Shown piece after piece: positions 15,620 to 24,307 of a stretch of DNA of 38,127 nt. The position numbers and the translations under genes are program-made. Source of the stretch: Exiguobacterium sp. (GTDB lineage: Bacteria > Bacillota > Bacilli > Exiguobacteriales > Exiguobacteriaceae); NCBI RefSeq assembly GCF_020832205.1, contig NZ_JAFIFD010000022.1:1-38127 (forward strand), read 5' to 3'. The notes under the pieces were generated by a model that had not been told where the DNA came from, did no database searches, and saw only the letters and a program-made list of their open reading frames with translations. Position 1 is the stretch's first letter, and each line of letters opens with the position of its first letter.

Positions 15620-16804
15620 ATGGAGAAACAACGCGTAACATTCAAAACGTTACTCGAAATTTTATTCGTCTCGACCCGGCTCGGGTTGACGTCGTTCGGC
15701 GGTCCAATCGCCCACCTCGGCTATTTCCATGAGGAATACGTCAGGCGCCGGAAATGGATCGACGAGAAGGCGTACGCCGACCTCGTCGCCCTCTGTCAGT
15801 TCTTGCCGGGACCGGCGAGCAGCCAAGTCGGGATTGGCATCGGGATTGTCCGGGGCGGCATCCTCGGCGGCATCACGTCATTCATCGGCTTCACGGCCCC
15901 GTCGGTCATCGCGCTCATCTTGTTCGCCCTCTTCGTCTCAGGACTTGACGTCTCGGACGCGGGCTGGCTGTATGGGTTGAAAGTCGTCGCCGTCGCTATC
16001 GTCGCCCACGCCATCCTTGGCATGGCCGGCAAGTTGACACCGGACGCGAAGACGCGCTCGATTGCTTTCTTCGCCTTAGCCGGCGTCTTGCTCGTCCAGA
16101 CCGCGTATAGTCAAGTGCTCGTCATCTTGCTTGCCGCCTTGGCCGGGTTCTTGATGTTCAAGCCACAAAACTTAGACGTCAAATCGGCGACGTTCCCGCT
16201 ATCGAAACGGCTCGGGGCTGTCCTGCTCAGCCTGTTCGGCGCGCTGCTCGTCATCTTGCCGATTTTGCGCGAGACGATTGAGAGCCAGTCAATCGCGCTC
16301 TTCGACAGCTTTTACCGGGCCGGGGCGCTCGTCTTTGGCGGCGGTCACGTCGTCTTGCCGCTCCTTGAGCGTGAACTCGTCCCCGCCGGTTTCTTGAGTG
16401 AAGAGGCGTTCCTCGCTGGTTACGGGGCGGCCCAGGCCGTACCGGGACCGCTGTTCACGTTCGCGTCTTACCTCGGTACGGTCATTGACGGCGTCCCGGG
16501 CGGACTGCTCGCGACGTTCGCCATCTTCTTGCCAGCGTTCTTGTTAATACTCGGAGCGCTCCCGTTCTGGAACGCGCTTCGGCGCAACCCGAAAGTCGGC
16601 GGTGCCCTCATCGGGGTGAACGCCGCCGTCGTCGGTATTTTGATCGCGGCGTTCTATCAGCCGATCTTCACGAGCACGGTGAACGGGGCCGTCGACTTCG
16701 TCTTCGCCGCCTTCTTGTTCGTCATGATCGCCTACTGGAAACTGCCGCCGTGGGCGCTCGTCATCGCGGGTGTCATCGGCGGCTCGATCATCGGTATGCT
16801 ATAA
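15620..16804 (+). CDS. chrA: Chromate transporter ChrA family, fused two-domain form
   Basis: A 394-residue membrane protein with two homologous CHR halves (about 10-185 and 200-390). The N-terminal half begins TSFGGPIAHLGYFHEEYVRR and contains CQFLPGPASSQVGIGIG; the C-terminal half repeats the theme with FGGGHVVLPLLERELV and GYGAAQAVPGPLFTFASYLG. ChrA proteins export chromate, lowering its entry via sulfate systems. Some homologues have other or unknown substrates. Start ATG 15620 follows AAGGAG at 15606-15611. It is second in a padR-chrA operon ended by a strong hairpin. Confidence 0.93.
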   Translation: MEKQRVTFKTLLEILFVSTRLGLTSFGGPIAHLGYFHEEYVRRRKWIDEKAYADLVALCQFLPGPASSQVGIGIGIVRGGILGGITSFIGFTAPSVIALILFALFVSGLDVSDAGWLYGLKVVAVAIVAHAILGMAGKLTPDAKTRSIAFFALAGVLLVQTAYSQVLVILLAALAGFLMFKPQNLDVKSATFPLSKRLGAVLLSLFGALLVILPILRETIESQSIALFDSFYRAGALVFGGGHVVLPLLERELVPAGFLSEEAFLAGYGAAQAVPGPLFTFASYLGTVIDGVPGGLLATFAIFLPAFLLILGALPFWNALRRNPKVGGALIGVNAAVVGILIAAFYQPIFTSTVNGAVDFVFAAFLFVMIAYWKLPPWALVIAGVIGGSIIGML

Positions 16805-16808
16805 CATC

Positions 16809-16832
16809 AGGGGCTCTCGGGCCCCTTTTTTT
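16809..16832 (+). terminator. Terminator of padR-chrA
   Basis: AGGGGC (16809-16814) pairs with GCCCCT (16821-16826) around a six-base loop, followed by a long T run, five bases after the stop codon. Confidence 0.92.
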
Positions 16833-16963
16833 ATTTCCTGTTTTTCTCCACTTCCTTTTGGAAAATGTTAATCGTTTGAAACTTTTTCTAGCAGTCGTCT
16901 CGCTATACTGAGAAGATAGATTCCATTTAAACAATAGGGAAACGTTCGAAAGGAAGTGGAAGC

Positions 16964-18733
16964 ATGCAACCGTTGCGCCACTCACACACATACATGCCCG
17001 GTCTCGACGGACTGCGCACGTTCGCCGTCTTGGCCGTCATCTTGTTTCATTTGAACACACCATACATCACCGCCGGCTTCCTCGGGGTCGACGTCTTCTT
17101 CGTCTTGTCCGGCTACTTGATCACCGGCATCCTCTTACGCGAATGGACGGTCAACGGACGTCTCGACTTGAAAAAATTCTACATCGCCCGGTTCCGGCGT
17201 CTATTGCCGGCGCTCGTCTTCATGCTCGCCGTCGTCATGGCAGTCGTCTGGCTGTTCGAGCCAGATCTGCTCAACACGGTGCGCCAAGACACGCTCGCCG
17301 CGCTCGTGTACGTGAACAACTGGTGGTACGTCTTCCATGACGTGTCGTACTTCGAGAGTTTCGGCAAGCCGTCGCCGCTCCAAAACTTATGGTCGCTCTC
17401 AATCGAGGAACAGTTCTACCTCGTCTGGCCGCTCCTCTTGCTTTTCGGTTTGAAGTCGAAGCGCCGTCTGCTCCAACTCGTCGGTGTGACACTGTTCGCC
17501 TCGGCGCTCTGGATGGCGTTCAGTTTCACGCCAGGCACCGACCCGAGCCGGGTGTATTACGGGACGGACACGCGTTTATTCGCTCTCCTCATCGGAGCCG
17601 TCCTCGCCTTCGGCTGGCGGCCGGACGCGTTCAAGCATGACATGCCGGACATAGGTCGGCGTATCTTGAACGTCGGCGGTGCCGTCTCACTCGCGACGCT
17701 CCTCATCGTCATGATGATTACGAGCGCGTACGGCACGTTCCTCTACTATGGCGGCTTCTTCGCTGTCGCCGTGGCATCGGCTATTTTGATCGCCGCGACG
17801 GCCCACCCGTCGACCGTCTGGTCCCGTCTGTTTGGCAGCGCTTGGCTGCGCGTGATTGGGACACGGACGTACGGCATCTATCTGTGGCACTACCCGGTCA
17901 TCATCTTGACGACCCCGATCGAACAAATCGGCACGTTCGAGCCGCTCCGGGCGCTCGCTCAAGTCGCTGTGACGCTCCTCGTCGCCGAGCTGTCGTATCG
18001 TTTCATCGAAACTCCTGTGCGGCGCCACGGCTTTAAAGGAGCGCTCCGGCTGCTCGTCCCGGCTGTCAGCCCGGGACGGATCGTTGCGCTCAGTGGCGCG
18101 ACGTTGCTCTCGCTCGTCCTCGTCGGCAACTTGACGATCCTCGCCTTTACCGATGTGAACGACCGGACCGAAACGATCCCGGTCGTCAAACCCGACCCGG
18201 CACCGGAGCAACCAGCCGAAGAGATGAATCCGGAGACAGAACGCCCGATCGACTCTTGTCCGCCGGCACTCGCCATCGGCGATTCGGTACTGCTCGGCTT
18301 GAACGAGTATTTAGGGACTGCATTCCCGAACCTCGAGATCGATGCCGAGCTCGGCCGCCAAGTCCGGGACGCCCAGGATGTCGCCGACGCCTACGGGACG
18401 TATAATGCGCCCGGACACGTCGTCTTCCTCCACCTCGGGACGAACGGCGCTTTCAAGACGGAGCAACTCGACACGCTCCTCGACCAATTCGCCGGCGCCG
18501 ACCACGTCTACTTGATCAACACACGCGTCCCGCGCCCGTGGGAGCAAGAAGTGAACGATAAGCTCGCCCGTGCGAGCAAACAGCGCGACAACGTCTCGCT
18601 CCTCGACTGGCACGCGGCGTCCGCCGGCAAAGGCGACTATTTCGAAGGCGACGGCGTCCATTTGACGATCGACGGCGCCGAGGCGTTCGGACGGTTGCTC
18701 GAAGAAGAGATTGGATGCACGAACGAGAAATGA
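16964..18733 (+). CDS. OatA/YrhL-like membrane acyltransferase with C-terminal SGNH domain
   Basis: A 589-residue protein. Residues 8-350 are an acyltransferase-3 membrane domain of ten or so helices: PGLDGLRTFAVLAVILFHLN with the family His29, FLGVDVFFVLSGYLITGILL, FYIARFRRLLPAL and WSLSIEEQFYLVWPL. After a helix and a Pro/Glu-rich linker (about 400-430) comes an extracytoplasmic SGNH hydrolase-type domain (435-585) with GDSVLLG (Ser441), HLGTNG and the D563-x-x-H566 pair in GDGVHLT. This is the OatA layout, in which acetyl groups are flipped out and moved to the 6-OH of MurNAc, giving lysozyme resistance; other wall sugars are possible acceptors. Single-gene unit. Confidence 0.93.
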   Translation: MQPLRHSHTYMPGLDGLRTFAVLAVILFHLNTPYITAGFLGVDVFFVLSGYLITGILLREWTVNGRLDLKKFYIARFRRLLPALVFMLAVVMAVVWLFEPDLLNTVRQDTLAALVYVNNWWYVFHDVSYFESFGKPSPLQNLWSLSIEEQFYLVWPLLLLFGLKSKRRLLQLVGVTLFASALWMAFSFTPGTDPSRVYYGTDTRLFALLIGAVLAFGWRPDAFKHDMPDIGRRILNVGGAVSLATLLIVMMITSAYGTFLYYGGFFAVAVASAILIAATAHPSTVWSRLFGSAWLRVIGTRTYGIYLWHYPVIILTTPIEQIGTFEPLRALAQVAVTLLVAELSYRFIETPVRRHGFKGALRLLVPAVSPGRIVALSGATLLSLVLVGNLTILAFTDVNDRTETIPVVKPDPAPEQPAEEMNPETERPIDSCPPALAIGDSVLLGLNEYLGTAFPNLEIDAELGRQVRDAQDVADAYGTYNAPGHVVFLHLGTNGAFKTEQLDTLLDQFAGADHVYLINTRVPRPWEQEVNDKLARASKQRDNVSLLDWHAASAGKGDYFEGDGVHLTIDGAEAFGRLLEEEIGCTNEK

Positions 18734-18756
18734 CCTAGCGTCCGCTAGGTCATTTT
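18728..18756. terminator. Hairpin between convergent oatA-like and DUF218 genes
   Basis: A 13-bp inverted repeat (18728-18740 with 18743-18755) that includes the acyltransferase stop codon. T tails are short on both strands, so it may work in both directions, weakly. Confidence 0.75.
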
Positions 18757-18757
18757 G

Positions 18758-19258
18758 TCATGGCCACCACTTCCAGCGCATATAGTTGAGGAACAGCTTG
18801 ATATAGGCGAGCTGTTCGCGGATGACGTACTTCGGTTTGACCGCAGCCGGTGTCCGTGCATAGAGCGCGTCCGTTTTCAGCCCGAAGTAGAGATGCGCGA
18901 CGAGACGTGCCCTTCGGACGTGAAAATCGTTCGTCACGACGGTGAGTCCCGTCTCCCCGTCCCAAATCGTACGGCTGAGAAGAAAATTCTCATACGTGGA
19001 CGTCGACGCGTCCTCGACGTGGATTCGCTCCTCGTTGACACCACGGGCCACAAGTTCCTGTTTGATGACGAGCGCCTCGGCCATCCCCTCATCCGGTCCT
19101 TGTCCGCCCGTCGCGATCAATTCCACGTGCGGGAAGCGCGCCGCATACGCAGCCGCCACCTCGATCCGGTGCCGGAGCGCTTTTGACGGCTTGATCCCGT
19201 TTACTTTCGCGCCGAGGATGAGGACGTATCGATACGTGCCGTCTGGTTGTCGTTTCAT
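18758..19258 (-). CDS. DUF218 / YdcF-like protein
   Basis: A 166-residue protein of the DUF218 family: YVLILGAKVNGIKPSKALRH near the start, ELIATGGQGPDEGMAEA (about 60-76), DASTSTYENF and VVTNDFHVRRA. Relatives (YdcF, SanA, ElyC) bind nucleotides or act in envelope polymer metabolism, but no clear reaction is settled. Most relatives have an N-terminal membrane segment, absent here, so this is the short cytoplasmic form. The ATG at 19258 has AGGAG directly against it, which is unusually close; the exact start is less certain. Confidence 0.85.
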   Translation of the reverse strand: MKRQPDGTYRYVLILGAKVNGIKPSKALRHRIEVAAAYAARFPHVELIATGGQGPDEGMAEALVIKQELVARGVNEERIHVEDASTSTYENFLLSRTIWDGETGLTVVTNDFHVRRARLVAHLYFGLKTDALYARTPAAVKPKYVIREQLAYIKLFLNYMRWKWWP

Positions 19259-19279
19259 CTCCTGTACCTGCCTATTAAC

Positions 19280-19322
19280 AAATAAGAACCTAACTAAATC
19301 GTAATTAGTTAGGTTCTTATTT
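19280..19322 (-). terminator. Terminator of the 5'-nucleotidase-like gene
   Basis: A perfect 18-bp stem (19280-19297 with 19305-19322, core AAGAACCTAACTAA) and a seven-base loop, followed by TTTGTT on the minus strand. It separates the nucleotidase from the DUF218 gene downstream on the same strand. Confidence 0.9.
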
Positions 19323-19339
19323 TCATTTTCTTTGCTTCA

Positions 19340-21238
19340 TTACTGTTTAACGTCTACCACGCGACCTTCGACAGAAGGTGTCACCGATTCGAGTTTAACG
19401 AGGTAATCTCGCATGATTTCCCAGTCGATAATACCTAAATCATTTACTCGACCTTCTTCATAAGCTTTTTTAAACTCTAAGTAGTTATCCCCACCTTTAG
19501 CTGCGAAGAAATTAGTCGCTATCTTGTAAGTGTTATTTGGAATGACATCTACATATTGTCCGCCTTGTAATACTTGCGCTTTCACGACTCGATTATTTGT
19601 AGGTTTAGAGCTGTCAAACTCAAGCTTCATACCAGCCATATGCAGGAAGCCTCCACTTTCAATCGGATACACACTGACACTCCGTTCTAATGCAGCCAGC
19701 AGTTCACTTCCTTGTAGTGACATAATCGCAAGTGTGTTTCCAAATGGTAACGTCGTCAACACCTCACCGGTTGTAATTGGACCAGCATTGATTGGCGCGC
19801 GAATACCACCGGCGTTTTGAATAGCCGCGACTACTTCACTATCGGCTTGTTTTGCCCGCTCAAGCATACCATCTGTAATCAAGTTCCCAAGCGCCGTTTC
19901 ATTTTTGCGAACACTAGGGTTTAAAACATTGCCTGCATCTCGTGGATTATCAAATGCTGCAGTAGCTACCGCACCAATCTCCGTGTTCTTGATTGTTTCA
20001 ATTTCTGCTGCGAACGGCGCTAAAATGCTTACAGCAGTAGGGTCAGCTGTATAAGACTTTACATCAATCAGCTTACCGTTGTGTGCTACTACTTTCCCAT
20101 CTTTATCAAATGTAACATCGAGTGTCCCTAAGAAATCTCCATATTGATAAGCCTGGACAATTACTGTAGGTTCTTCCCCTTCATGAATGACAACTGGTGC
20201 GTCAAGACGAGAATGGGAATGGCCACCGATAATAACATCAATTCCGTCAACCTGTTTAGCCAACTCCAAGTCATTGTCGATTGCAGGATTGTCATCAAAT
20301 CCAAGGTGGGAAATTGCTACAATTTGATGTACACCCAACTTTTTAAATGCTTTTACTGCTTTTTCTGATTCCTCAATGTAATTCTGGAATTGGATTGGGC
20401 CTGGACTTGCAATATTAGCTGTGTCTTCTGTCGTCAAACCAAAGAACCCAACTTTTTTTCCGTCGATTACTTTTATGATTCCTTCGTAGAGTTTTCCATC
20501 AGCAGGGTTACGTTTGACATTCCCATGGTAAAGTTCGTTCAAGTATTGATCTTGACTATAATCAACATTAGAACTAACAAAAGGAAATTCTGCATTTTTA
20601 ATAAACTCCGCGAATTCCGGGTGTCCTGTTTCAACACCCAAGTCAAATTCATGGTTTCCAGGCACCATCAAATCATACTGCATATAATTCATCAAAGCCA
20701 AATCTGCTTGGCCTTTGAATGTATTGAAATAGAGCGACCCTGAGAAGACATCACCTGCATCAACTAATAGACGATCGTTGTTCTCTTCGCGTAACTGTTG
20801 GATGACAGTAGCACGCTTTGGCGCAAAATCTAGAGAGGCATGCGTATCATTCGTATGCATAAAAGATAGCTCGTATCCTTTTATTTCATATGGTACTTCT
20901 AATTTCACACTTTTACCCTTGTGTGTGTATGTAGCTGTTGCAACGTGATTACCAATATGGTCAGTCGATAAATTTGTCCATTGAACAGGTTGTTGGCGAA
21001 CTTGATTTCCAACCTTCACCATTAGATGTTTATCTTGCCCCGTGATTTTTTCCCCTTGCTTAAAAACTAACTGTTGAGTCGGCTGAAGAATCTCAATTGC
21101 TTGCACATTACCTTTTACTTCGTTTACAACTTTTGAACTTTTTTCAGCCCCTACTGTAATGACTGGAGCTACTGCTGAAACAGCCAACACCGTAGCAATC
21201 ATACCCGTAAATAAACGTTCCGACTTTGATGAAAACAT
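19340..21238 (-). CDS. Secreted 5'-nucleotidase / UshA-family metallophosphatase
   Basis: A 632-residue exported protein. Residues 1-31 are a signal peptide; 45-120 look like a small Ig-like domain (LVFKQGEKITGQDKHLMVKV...YEIKG). The metallophosphatase domain (about 122-400) has FMHTNDTHA, DAGDVFSGS, PGNHEFDLG, ISHLGFDDN and GGHSHSRLD, giving all metal ligands. The C-terminal 5'-nucleotidase domain has NAGGIRAPINAGPITTGE and TLPFGNTLA. Such enzymes release phosphate and nucleosides from nucleotides or UDP-sugars outside the cell. There is no LPxTG, so it is probably released. Codons are notably AT-richer than in upstream genes. ATG 21238 follows AAAGGGG. Confidence 0.92.
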   Translation of the reverse strand: MFSSKSERLFTGMIATVLAVSAVAPVITVGAEKSSKVVNEVKGNVQAIEILQPTQQLVFKQGEKITGQDKHLMVKVGNQVRQQPVQWTNLSTDHIGNHVATATYTHKGKSVKLEVPYEIKGYELSFMHTNDTHASLDFAPKRATVIQQLREENNDRLLVDAGDVFSGSLYFNTFKGQADLALMNYMQYDLMVPGNHEFDLGVETGHPEFAEFIKNAEFPFVSSNVDYSQDQYLNELYHGNVKRNPADGKLYEGIIKVIDGKKVGFFGLTTEDTANIASPGPIQFQNYIEESEKAVKAFKKLGVHQIVAISHLGFDDNPAIDNDLELAKQVDGIDVIIGGHSHSRLDAPVVIHEGEEPTVIVQAYQYGDFLGTLDVTFDKDGKVVAHNGKLIDVKSYTADPTAVSILAPFAAEIETIKNTEIGAVATAAFDNPRDAGNVLNPSVRKNETALGNLITDGMLERAKQADSEVVAAIQNAGGIRAPINAGPITTGEVLTTLPFGNTLAIMSLQGSELLAALERSVSVYPIESGGFLHMAGMKLEFDSSKPTNNRVVKAQVLQGGQYVDVIPNNTYKIATNFFAAKGGDNYLEFKKAYEEGRVNDLGIIDWEIMRDYLVKLESVTPSVEGRVVDVKQ

Positions 21239-21568
21239 TTACTTTTCCCCTTTCGATATCCCAACATTAACGACAACAATTCATGATTGAGATTCGTAAA
21301 AACTCTCTTCTTAAAAATATAAGACAATTCAAAGACAAACAAGCTTTTTTTTAAAACAAGTGAGTATTTTATAAAAACAAAATATAAATTCAATAAACAT
21401 TTTCTTTCTCTCATACTAAAACATGCTAAAATTAATGTAGTTTCATCGTCTTTCTTTATTATTTATAAATAGCTTGTTCTCGAAATATAGCTCTTATTTT
21501 TTAGGAATATTAAATCAGTAATCGCCAACTTTTTCATCACTCTTACAAAGAGAGGACCTTCGTTAAAT
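21239..21568. other. AT-rich divergent intergenic region
   Basis: A 330-base gap between two divergent secreted-protein genes. It holds a possible minus-strand promoter, listed separately. I see no small gene, hairpin terminator or RNA structure. The rest is A/T-rich sequence with homopolymer runs. Confidence 0.6.
21366..21393 (-). promoter_or_regulatory. Candidate sigma-A promoter of the nucleotidase gene
   Basis: On the minus strand: TTGAAT (21393-21388), a 16-base spacer, TAAAAT (21371-21366). The -10 matches five of six. The region is so AT-rich that chance matches are likely. Confidence 0.35.
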
Positions 21569-22873
21569 ATGTTTAGAAAAAGAAAAATCATTGGGCTTAT
21601 ATTGGTCTTGTTTGTTGGTATCCTTCACCACCATACATATGCTACAGCCACAGAATCCAATACTCGTTTACAATTAACTGTCTCTGCACCCACTACAAAG
21701 TCAACACAACTCGAGATTACCGGTACACCAAATTCATTAGCGAAGATTGATTTTGGATTCAAAGTATACGAGCGTAGACTCGATGCCAATGGTAAAGCGG
21801 TTTTCTTCATGAATCCCCAACCTATCGGAAAAAAAATCAATGTGACACTTGTCTCAAGTAACTTATCTAACGTCTCTGTAACAGTTACTGTCAAACTAGA
21901 CCCACACACCCTTCTCGCTCCGAAAGTTACTACAGTTTTTAATACTTCAAGGCATATCATATTTACAGGGCCTCCTGGAGAACAGATTCATTTTTCAGTC
22001 AACCGCGGTAAATTTAGTGGCACTTTTGACTCAAAAGGTATCTATAAGTTTAATATGTTGCCGCAACGCACTGGATCGATTATCCGCGCCGTAACAGTGA
22101 CAACGGCTCAAAAAAGTTCTGAAACAATCACTGTTGTCAAAGAAGACATAACAGCACCGGCAACCCCTGTCACTACGAGCATCGTCAAAACTACATCAAC
22201 TTCTGTGAAAGGAAAAACAGAACCTTTCGCGACACTCATTCTTACAATAGGATCAGAGACTTATCGCGCCCAAGCGGAGGCATCCGGACTGTTTACCGTC
22301 ACGTTCCCCCGTCAACCAATTAATCGTAAGCTAACATTACAGGCGATGGACGCGGCACGTAATATAAGCTCACCTCGAATTATTATCGTGCAAAGTGCGC
22401 TGTATGAGAATTTCTACCGAATTAACACTGATACTTTCGACCGGCTTCTTCTTCACAAAGATACATTTAATATTTTTGGAGTTCCCCGTCAATCACAATC
22501 AGTAGCACCTATATTTTTTGGCAGTCCAACAAAAGGTCAAATGGCAGTCGAAATGAATATACGCATTGCTGGTAATAAATTTATTGATGCAACCCATCTT
22601 CGCTTTATTGTTGATGGAATAGCACATTCATTCCCTTTTGATGAGAATAACGTTATGTACTACAATGCGGAGATTGCTGATGATGATTCCTATAACCGCG
22701 AAACAGTCCTTATGACCCCAGAGACTCGTTTGATTATCGCTCTCAAGGCTATTCGTCATTCAGCAAAGCCAGTCACAGTTGTTGTAAATGGAAAAAATGG
22801 CAATACAACGTGGTTTTTAAGCGCCTCTGAGCGAAGAGCAATTCGAGATGCTCTACAATACGCTGGTTATTAA
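21569..22873 (+). CDS. Secreted protein with bacterial Ig-like domains, unknown function
   Basis: A 434-residue exported protein: signal peptide 1-27 (KIIGLILVLFVGIL...ATA). Three beta-sandwich segments follow: about 35-110, 115-190 and 195-275. The last begins ITAPATPVTTSIVKTTSTSVKG and has the Big_6-like pattern VKGKTEPFATLIL...FTVTFPRQPINRKLTLQAMDAA. The C-terminal 155 residues (280-434) match nothing I recognise; they contain an acidic stretch IADDDSYNRE and end AIRDALQYAGY. There is no sorting signal. AGAGAGGA (21549-21556) precedes ATG 21569 at rather long spacing. It is AT-rich like its divergent neighbour. Possibly an adhesive or matrix protein; the C-terminal domain sets its role. 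Confidence 0.82.
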   Translation: MFRKRKIIGLILVLFVGILHHHTYATATESNTRLQLTVSAPTTKSTQLEITGTPNSLAKIDFGFKVYERRLDANGKAVFFMNPQPIGKKINVTLVSSNLSNVSVTVTVKLDPHTLLAPKVTTVFNTSRHIIFTGPPGEQIHFSVNRGKFSGTFDSKGIYKFNMLPQRTGSIIRAVTVTTAQKSSETITVVKEDITAPATPVTTSIVKTTSTSVKGKTEPFATLILTIGSETYRAQAEASGLFTVTFPRQPINRKLTLQAMDAARNISSPRIIIVQSALYENFYRINTDTFDRLLLHKDTFNIFGVPRQSQSVAPIFFGSPTKGQMAVEMNIRIAGNKFIDATHLRFIVDGIAHSFPFDENNVMYYNAEIADDDSYNRETVLMTPETRLIIALKAIRHSAKPVTVVVNGKNGNTTWFLSASERRAIRDALQYAGY

Positions 22874-22960
22874 ATACTACGCTAAGTTAATTTCTTTCAA
22901 TCACATAGAACATATGTATTCCATTTTTTATTAACTAGTAAAACTAATTAAGAACACATG

Positions 22961-23000
22961 AAAAAGGATGATGTCCATTTGATGGAACATCATCCTTTTT
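22961..23000. terminator. Bidirectional terminator between the Ig-like and epimerase genes
   Basis: AAAAAGGATGATGT (22961-22974) pairs fully with 22987-23000, extended by CCAT/ATGG, with A and T tracts on either side so that it can work for both convergent genes. Confidence 0.92.
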
Positions 23001-23064
23001 CATTCAAAATAATATTTAAAAGTCGAAGAGAGCTTTTTTTAAAATCGGCTCTGTTTCTCTCGTT

Positions 23065-24177
23065 TTACTTGGTTTCAAATCTATTACTGATGGCATCGAC
23101 AATACGGCGTGAGGCCTCGCCATCCCCGTATGGGTTTGACGCTTTCGCCATCGCCTCATGGGCAGATGGATTTGACAACAACTCGTCCGCGAGACCGAAG
23201 ATGGTCTCTTCCTCGACACCAGCAAGCTTGAGTGTACCGGCAGCGACGCCTTCCGGACGCTCCGTCGTATCACGAAGCACGAGGACCGGTACCCCGAGCG
23301 AAGGAGCCTCTTCTTGCACGCCCCCTGAATCGGTCATAATCAAGTGCGAGCGTGATGCATAGTTGTGGAAATCAAAGACATCAAGCGGTTCAATCAAGTG
23401 CACGCGGTCAAGTCCGTATAAAATCTCGTTTGCGAGTTCGCGGACGACAGGATTCATATGGACCGGATACACGACTTCGATATCGTCGTACTTCTTAATC
23501 AAGCGGCGAACAGCGCGGAACATGTTGCGCATCGGCTCACCGAGGTTTTCTCGGCGGTGCGCCGTCAGTAAGACGAGACGCTTTTCATCCGAAACAATCG
23601 CATCGAGCAATTCATTCTTATAATCGTCACGTACCGTCGTTTTAAGCGCATCGATTGCCGTGTTCCCCGTTACGAAAATGTCGGCTTCCGTCTTGTTCTC
23701 ACGCTTCAAGTTATCGGCTGACGTCTCAGTCGGCGCGAAGTGAAGGTCGGCCATGACACCCGTGAGCTGACGGTTCATCTCTTCCGGATACGGTGAATAC
23801 TTATTGTATGTCCGCAATCCCGCTTCGACGTGCCCGATCGCGATTTGATTGTAAAATGCGGCAAGTGAGGCAGCAAACGTCGTCGTCGTGTCGCCATGGA
23901 CGAGGACGATGTCCGGTTTCGCCTCTTTCATGACCTCGTCTAACCCATGAAGGACACGTGTCGTCACATCAAATAACGTTTGCTTGTCTTTCATAACGTC
24001 TAAATCGTAGTCCGGCTTAATCTCGAAAAGCGAAAGGACTTGGTCGAGCATTTGGCGATGTTGTGCCGTTACGACCACAATTGGTTCGATATTTGAACGT
24101 TTTTTTAATTCCAAGACGAGCGGAGCCATCTTGATTGCTTCAGGACGAGTCCCAAATACCGTCATTACTTTAATCAT
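23065..24177 (-). CDS. mnaA: UDP-N-acetylglucosamine 2-epimerase (non-hydrolysing)
   Basis: A 370-residue cytoplasmic enzyme converting UDP-GlcNAc to UDP-ManNAc. Diagnostic motifs: GTRPEAIKMAPL at the N-terminus, GDTTTTFAASLAAF, GHVEAGLRT, YPEEMNRQ, TAHRRENLG, and DSGGVQEEAPSLGVPVLVLRDTTERPEG. Length is normal. ATG 24177 is preferred, nine bases after AAGGGA; an in-frame TTG at 24183 is too close. UDP-ManNAc feeds linkage-unit synthesis of teichoic acids and, with the dehydrogenase at 32499, gives UDP-ManNAcA. It has two tandem promoter-like sequences of its own, so it may be expressed apart from the rest of the cluster. Confidence 0.96.
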   Translation of the reverse strand: MIKVMTVFGTRPEAIKMAPLVLELKKRSNIEPIVVVTAQHRQMLDQVLSLFEIKPDYDLDVMKDKQTLFDVTTRVLHGLDEVMKEAKPDIVLVHGDTTTTFAASLAAFYNQIAIGHVEAGLRTYNKYSPYPEEMNRQLTGVMADLHFAPTETSADNLKRENKTEADIFVTGNTAIDALKTTVRDDYKNELLDAIVSDEKRLVLLTAHRRENLGEPMRNMFRAVRRLIKKYDDIEVVYPVHMNPVVRELANEILYGLDRVHLIEPLDVFDFHNYASRSHLIMTDSGGVQEEAPSLGVPVLVLRDTTERPEGVAAGTLKLAGVEEETIFGLADELLSNPSAHEAMAKASNPYGDGEASRRIVDAISNRFETK

Positions 24178-24238
24178 TTTCAAAAATCCCTTCTTTACTA
24201 TATGAAAGCCGAATATGCCGCGTCAGTCATACAGTGTC

Positions 24239-24268
24239 GTTATACGTTTGGAAAAATTAACCGTTCAA
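24239..24268 (-). promoter_or_regulatory. Second candidate promoter of mnaA
   Basis: On the minus strand: TTGAAC (24268-24263), an 18-base spacer, TATAAC (24244-24239); four and five of six matches. Confidence 0.45.
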
Positions 24269-24277
24269 TCCATGAGC

Positions 24278-24307
24278 ATTATACGCCTATTTTCGCAACT
24301 GAATCAA
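24278..24307 (-). promoter_or_regulatory. First candidate promoter of mnaA
   Basis: On the minus strand: TTGATT (24307-24302), an 18-base spacer, a perfect TATAAT (24283-24278). The -35 overlaps the stop codon of the upstream glycosyltransferase gene. Confidence 0.55.

Noticed and set aside
16875-16909. Promoter or ECF-sigma site before the OatA-like gene (TTGAAA ... TATACT, or TGAAAC ... CGTC)
   Set aside because: The spacers are 22 and 13 bases, outside the usual 16-18 and about 16. Neither pairing is convincing, though TATACT may still be a real -10.
22958-23362. Plus-strand open frame running over the terminator and the mnaA 3' end
   Set aside because: It begins in a hairpin terminator and is antisense to a firm enzyme gene.
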